From contig JASDFA010000010.1 of assembly GCA_035772735.1 (NCBI GenBank), forward strand, positions 131,133,001 through 131,197,000: a DNA stretch of 64,000 bases. Reading direction: 5' to 3'. The notes beneath the pieces are model-generated. The model ran no database searches. It saw only the letters and a program-made list of their open reading frames with translations, and was not told the origin of the DNA. The translations under genes were made by a program, and so were the position numbers. Source of the stretch: Datura wrightii. Its lineage: Eukaryota; Streptophyta; Magnoliopsida; Solanales; Solanaceae. Below, one piece after another: positions 59,338 to 64,000 of this stretch (within the stretch, counting starts at the first letter, position 1; every line of letters begins with the position of its first letter).

Positions 59338-61061
59338 TGATAAGTGCTCATGTGTGAAATTTTGATATTGTTGGTTGTAGGTTTTTTGTTTTACTTTCTA
59401 GTTAGACATCGTTTTAGAGTAGTGTTTTCTTCGCCTGAGGACATGAAAAAGTCTTAAGTTGATGGTTCCAATGTGTTTTGGGTTTACAGCACTTTCGACA
59501 GTTAAAACTTAGGAAAAATGTTTGGTATTAAGTATTTTTATACGGATATGAGGTTCTTCTACTTTATTTTCGAGGAAATCATGCTTTGAAGTTGAATTCT
59601 GGAAAAGAAGAGGAAAAAGCGCAGAAAATGGCCCAAATGCGGTCCTAAGTACGAACCGTACATTGCATTCGTGATAAACTCCATAGGATATGCACAAGTG
59701 TTGGGTCCAAGTACGACTCTTGGTACGAGACATACAATTATGGTATGAGTCATACCAAGGAGTCATGGGAAGAGTCAGATGCTTGCACTTGCCTGAGTTC
59801 TTGAACGAATGAAATGCATGAGTCGTGAAATCATCATATGACTCTTACCAAGGAGTCATGATGAATTCCAGTGAGTATGTCAAAGTGGCAGGTCCCATGG
59901 TACGAATAGGGATCACGAGTCATAACAGCAATGTACGAACCGTTCCATGGATGCATCAAACTCCAGAGGATGCCAGACTTTACAAGATTAGACCATGATA
60001 GGCAACATATGACTTGTAGCATCATTTTACGAGTCGTACCAACTCCCAGGACTTAACCAATTTTCAATACTTTAATGCATATTACGGATGGATACCACGA
60101 CTCATAGCTTCATGCTACGACTCGTAGGTTAAGCCAGTGGAAGATCCCTATTAATTTAGAAAAGGTTTTCAATTATTTTTATAAATACTTTTTAGGCCAT
60201 TTTCTTTAGTAGAACGATTCATTATTGTGATTATCGTTTTTGGTTTTCCTAACACTACTTGGAGATTAAATACATGAATTATTCTAGAGATTTGATGTGC
60301 AATAATCAATTTGGGTTTTCTTCAATCATCATTGTAAGTTGTTAATTATGTTTTCTTCCATAAAATCTAGTTCTTTTCTTGCAATCATGAATAGCTAAAA
60401 CCTCCACAACTAGGGTTGTGGGAACCACGGTGAATTAACTAACTAGGATTAACATAATGTGATTCTAAACCAATGCGCACGCTTGTATTATTCATCTCTT
60501 CATCATAAATATTTCTTAACGGTGTGCAACGTTAGGACTTGCCCTTATTCTTTACTTGCTTTAACCTAGAGAAGTAGAGATTAGAAAAAGAGAAGAACAA
60601 CAAAGCCTTAAACTTTAAGCTTCATTGAATAACTTGAGTTATGGTCATAGGATAGTTAATTTTGAATAATTAATAATGGTTAATGTGAAATCACTCAAGA
60701 GACCCACTCCGATGATTGAGTATAGTCATCTAATAGGGATGAATCAGTCGTTTGGATGAACCTGTGTTATCAGTATGCAGGCTAAGTATTGGGATAGATT
60801 ACTAGTGTAATAACCCGAAGTTGTTATGAATCCATAGGGAACACTTCCCTAGTTAATTGCATAAACTCGATCACAATAACAATTTACCACATTCTTAATT
60901 TTTTCTTTAAACCTCCCATTAGGAAATAACTTAACTAAAAATATAAATTGTTATTCTACATCATGACCATATTTCTTGTGGAATCGACCCCAACCTAGTT
61001 GGGTTCTTTATTGACAACATCCGTGTCATACTTTTAGATGGGTATGATTTGAGCATTATCA
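59338..61061 (+). repeat. 3' LTR of the plus-strand RT-less Athila (1724 bp)
   Basis: Starts TGATAAGTGCTC after the PPT and ends GAGCATTATCA, with inverted TGATAA/TTATCA ends. An ACGASTCGT-type cluster fills 59640-60130. It aligns by eye with 47966-49705. The 72 bp after it (61062-61133) hold nothing recognisable before the next LTR. Confidence 0.85.
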
Positions 61062-61378
61062 CTAGTTTCAGTTGAAAAGTGAGACAAAACGAAGTAAAAG
61101 CAAGAAATTGACAATGGGTTCCAAAATGTGGGCTGATCTTGGGCGGAATTGCATGCCCAAGTGATACTCAAACACTTCATTTCGTCTTGTTTATCAATGG
61201 TTATGTGTACATTCTCATGTGATTTTTAGTAGAAATGTGAATTTATACTAACCAACATGATTAGTGTTGTTTTGCAGGTAAAATGGAATTTTGGGAAGCT
61301 AAGATACATGTTGGTAAAATCGGGAATGGACTTGGAAACAAGGAGTGGAAAAGGACAAGGAAGAGCAGCAAAAATAAG

Positions 61379-61690
61379 GGCTCCGCGATGGAGCCGTGTC
61401 ACGCTGCCATCGCGGAGGCATTATGCCTCGGGTGAATTAAATTTAGCAATTTCCAGTGGAGGTTCGCGTTACCTCCGTGACACGGAGGCAGTGCTACCCG
61501 ATGCACTCCGTGTCACGTTGAGTACAATTACATGGGACATCAATTTCCAGTGTAGGTGCGCGATAGCACCGTGGCACGTTGTCCAGGCTCTGCGATGCAG
61601 GCCGTGGCATGCTGTGGTGAAATTGTTGAGGAGCCGAATTCCAGTGAGGGTCCGCAGTGCTCCACGATACACTCCGTGCCACGTTGCTTG
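61379..61690 (+). repeat. CGTGWCACG/ATCGCGG module block upstream of the TATA box
   Basis: Recurring pieces: CCGTGTCACGCTG-CCATCGCGG (61394-61414), CTCCGTGACACGG, CTCCGTGTCACGTTG, CACCGTGGCACGTTG and CTCCGTGCCACGTTG, separated by CCAGTG-GGT spacers. CGTGWCACG is a palindrome of 4-base arms around one base. The first piece closely matches the Tekay LTR unit at 3136-3157. Confidence 0.85.
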
Positions 61691-61715
61691 TTATTCCGGA
61701 AAAAATTCTCAGCAG

Positions 61716-61723
61716 TATAAATA
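61716..61723 (+). promoter_or_regulatory. TATA box of the Athila LTR
   Basis: TATAAATA lies about 25 bp after the palindrome block and about 580 bp into the LTR. Confidence 0.75.
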
Positions 61724-62612
61724 GCACACTTAGGTTTTAATTTAAACATTCTGACTTGGTTGAGCAAGAACGTGTGTTACAAGCAGTTGAGGGGACGGAA
61801 ATTCTAGGGTTCTTCTCTATCTCTTTCTCTTTTATCTCAATTGTTTGTATGAATTATACTTATTTGATGATGTTTAATCCACAAATGAGTGGCTAAATTC
61901 ACTTCTTGCTAAGGTTAAGAACAATTATAGTGGAATGTAATTGTTGATCATTTCATTTTTCATCTTTTCTTCAATGGTTGTTCTATCAATTCTTGTTCTT
62001 ACTGCATTAATGTTTGGCCAATGTTAATGTATATCTACAAAATCCAATTTTGATTTTGAAAAGGAAAGAAATTGGAAAGATGTGAATTGGTAGGATATGA
62101 CCTCTTCTTAGTTTGAAAAATTGAGAATTGATTTACATTCAGAATAGAAATATATTTGAAAGTCTTATTAGTCAATTAGGGAATCGGGAATGTATGGTTA
62201 GAACATGAAATTCTTTTATCACAAAAATGTAGATTAAGGCTCATGATTCTTAAGTTGGATAGGAGTCGAAAGTTCTAATCCATAGGCAATAATTCTTGAC
62301 TAGCAACCGAAGGAAAGATTAACTAATAAATTAATTCCCTGCATGTTCGTTTTAACCTCAGCTTGCTCATTACTATTGTTCAGACTCACTTTATAATTTT
62401 GCCTTAGATTCTTATTAATTAGTAAACTCAAACTCTCAAAATATTATTTATTTGGTTGTCTGCATTCTTAAAGATATAGTTCATTAACACTTAAGTTAAT
62501 TAGTACCGTAGCTCAGTCCTTGTGGGATCGATACTTGGCTTTACTTAAGCCACTTTACTACTTGTTCAACCACGTGCACTTGCGTGTAGTCACCACAATC
62601 CGAACAAGTTCT

Positions 62613-62630
62613 TGGCGCCGTTGCCGGGGA
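62613..62630 (+). other. Primer binding site, Asp tRNA type
   Basis: TGGCGCCGTTGCCGGGGA, the consensus Athila primer site, six bases after the LTR end. Confidence 0.95.
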
Positions 62631-62758
62631 CTGGCAATTGGTAAAATTATTTTCTTAGTGTTAGTTTACAATTTCTATGTAAGTGCTAACAACCTGATCT
62701 TAGCCTTTCTCTTGCAGATATTGAATTCTGTTGAACACTGGCAAGGTATAGGGAGTTG

Positions 62759-64000
62759 ATGGATTCATACATAGAGCCGGAAAGACAATTTCATCATCAA
62801 AGAAGGGAAGCTCTAGAGAAAAAGCTACAGTTGCTCAGACAGGCAATTCTGGAGCAACAACAGAATCCACCACTTGTGAGGGCAGTTCTAGTGCCCGAGG
62901 AAATGGCAACAAGGCCGGTTCGCGAAGTGGCAATCCCACATGCTAACAATGTTACATCTAGTATTCGTAGACTAGAGCCTGGAGGGAGGTTTGAGCTTAA
63001 ACAGAACATGGTGCAATTGTTGCACACCAGCGGGTAGTTCTCAAGTCTCCCTCATGAAGATCCACAACAACATCTCCAAAACTTTTTGGAGATAAGTGAT
63101 ACTTACATTCCCGCTGGAGTATCATCCGCCTACGTGAGGCTTACATTATTCCCATTTTCATTATTGGGGAAACAAAGAGGTGGTTGAAAGCTGAACCACC
63201 TAACTCTATCACCACTTGGGATGATCTTGCAAGAAAATTTTTGATACGATTCTGTCCATCCGAGAAAACAACAAGACGTAGAAGTCAGATTCTAAGTTTT
63301 AAACAAAGAGAGGGTGAGAATCTGTATCAAGCTTGGGAAAGATTCAAATTGATGTTAAGGGATTGTCCTCACCATCACCAGTCCAATGATGTGTTGGTGC
63401 ATACTTTCATAGAGGGTTTGGAGCCACATACAAAAAATTTGCTAGACTCAGCAGCTGGGTGACAGGCATTAGTAAAGACTTATGAGGAGCTTTATACTTT
63501 GTTAAATCGTATTTCACAGGGAAATCTAGAGTGGAATGTGGACTCTTCAAGAGGAGGAACAAGGAAAGCGGCAGGAGTCTTTTAGGTGGATGGTTTTACA
63601 GCTATCGCTGCACAGATAGTTGCATTGCAAAATCAACTCAACACCCACTTCAGCAGTATGAGCTTGAATCAACCACAAGCCCCAGTTAATGTAGTGCAAC
63701 AGGTTTGGAGTGAAGTATGCGGGAATAATGAACACTCAGCTGAGTGTTGTGGTGCAAATCCATATTCTATGAACTTTTTTGGGAACGTCCAGAGAAATAA
63801 TAATCAATAGTATGGCAATAATTACAACTCAAATTGGAGGAATCATCCAAATTTCTCTTGGGGTAGTAACAACCATCAAGGGCAGAGTTCGAATTAGGGT
63901 GTGTAGAGAAATCAAGGGGGGCATCAGAATTATCAATCTCAATACAGAGGAAACAATGCACCTCCTCCACCAACCAACATCATTGAGGAAATATTCAAAA
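62759..64000 (+). pseudogene. gag: Athila gag, broken and cut by window end
   Basis: The ATG at 62759 (MDSYIEPERQFHHQRREAL) follows a splice-acceptor-like TCTCTTGCAG near 62718. Coiled-coil start, then ATRPVREVAIPHANNVTSSIRR and EPGGRFELKQNMVQLLHTSG, with a TAG at about 63036. A one-base loss in a G run near 63168 shifts the frame. Capsid text continues as WLKAEPPNSITTWDDLARKF, FKQREGENLYQAWERFKLMLRDCPHH and IEGLEPHTKNLLDSAAG (63184-63462). Then VDGFTAIAAQIVALQNQLN, a degenerate Cys-rich knuckle (VCGNNEHSAECC, about 63717-63755) and an Asn/Gln-rich tail. It shows what the short units at 39212 and 43443 have lost. Confidence 0.88.

Larger units (their letters stand above)
61134..62606 (+). repeat. 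5' LTR of the Athila element (1473 bp)
   Basis: Starts TGATCTTGGGC and ends CCGAACA six bases before the primer site. A GC-rich palindrome block at 61379-61690 is followed by a TATA box at 61716. The 155-aa ORF across the block is not a gene. Confidence 0.88.
61134..64000 (+). mobile_element. Athila element, plus strand, 5' part
   Basis: 5' LTR, consensus primer site and gag, running off the window. The LTR is the same family, diverged, as those at 39934-41366 and 44165-45597, so this is the kind of fuller element from which the short tandem units derive. It is already disabled in gag. Confidence 0.9.

Noticed and set aside
61257..61724. 155-codon open frame on the plus strand
   Set aside because: It spans the GC-rich palindrome block and TATA box of an LTR; openness follows from base composition there.

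Overview
This 64 kb window looks like nested retrotransposon DNA from a plant, probably a eudicot with a large genome. Solanaceae is my best guess from the mix of Tekay/Del chromoviruses, Ogre/Tat and Athila elements, but this is inference. I see no host gene, tRNA, rRNA or CRISPR array. Nearly every base can be assigned to an LTR retrotransposon of the Ty3/gypsy superfamily or to a wreck of one. All polyproteins are broken by stops or frameshifts.

Layout. 1-2248: 3' part of a plus-strand Tekay LTR, butted head-to-head against a minus-strand Tekay element (2249-11090) with 5' LTR, Met-tRNA primer site, gag, pol with chromodomain, PPT and a truncated 3' LTR. 11091-13522: an older minus-strand gypsy gag-pol wreck. 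13523-30850: 5' part of a plus-strand Ogre element (4.2 kb LTR, ORF1, gag, protease, G-patch segment, intron and the pre-RT segment), interrupted by a solo Tekay LTR with a perfect target duplication (21607-23882) and by a 3.15 kb LTR (26660-29811). 30851-34297: two truncated minus-strand gypsy pieces. 34298-49705: a minus-strand, RT-less Athila derivative with gag-protease and a large extra ORF, itself carrying a 7.2 kb tandem LTR-internal-LTR-internal array of a short Athila derivative (38363-45597). 49716-53852: a minus-strand gypsy gag leader and LTR, with a solo LTR nested in it (51025-52606, perfect target duplication). 53853-61061: a plus-strand relative of the 34298-49705 element. 61134-64000: 5' LTR and gag of a plus-strand Athila that runs off the window.

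How the parts relate. The two RT-less Athila families keep primer site, PPT, LTRs and a pair of predicted hairpins after the lost pol, so they would have depended on enzymes made by full-length relatives. The Tekay pol is a single reading frame closed by four TAG codons and has changed catalytic residues, consistent with decay of methylated, silenced DNA.

Most interesting signal: several unrelated LTR families carry clusters of short palindromes whose two arms flank one central base (ACGA-S-TCGT, CGTG-W-CACG, GAACCG-G-CGGTTC) or a short loop. In the LTRs where a TATA box can be seen, the cluster lies just upstream of it. The same module appears in lineages that are not closely related, and in one LTR three neighbouring palindromes have different but complementary stems. 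I did all comparisons by eye; no alignments or searches were run.
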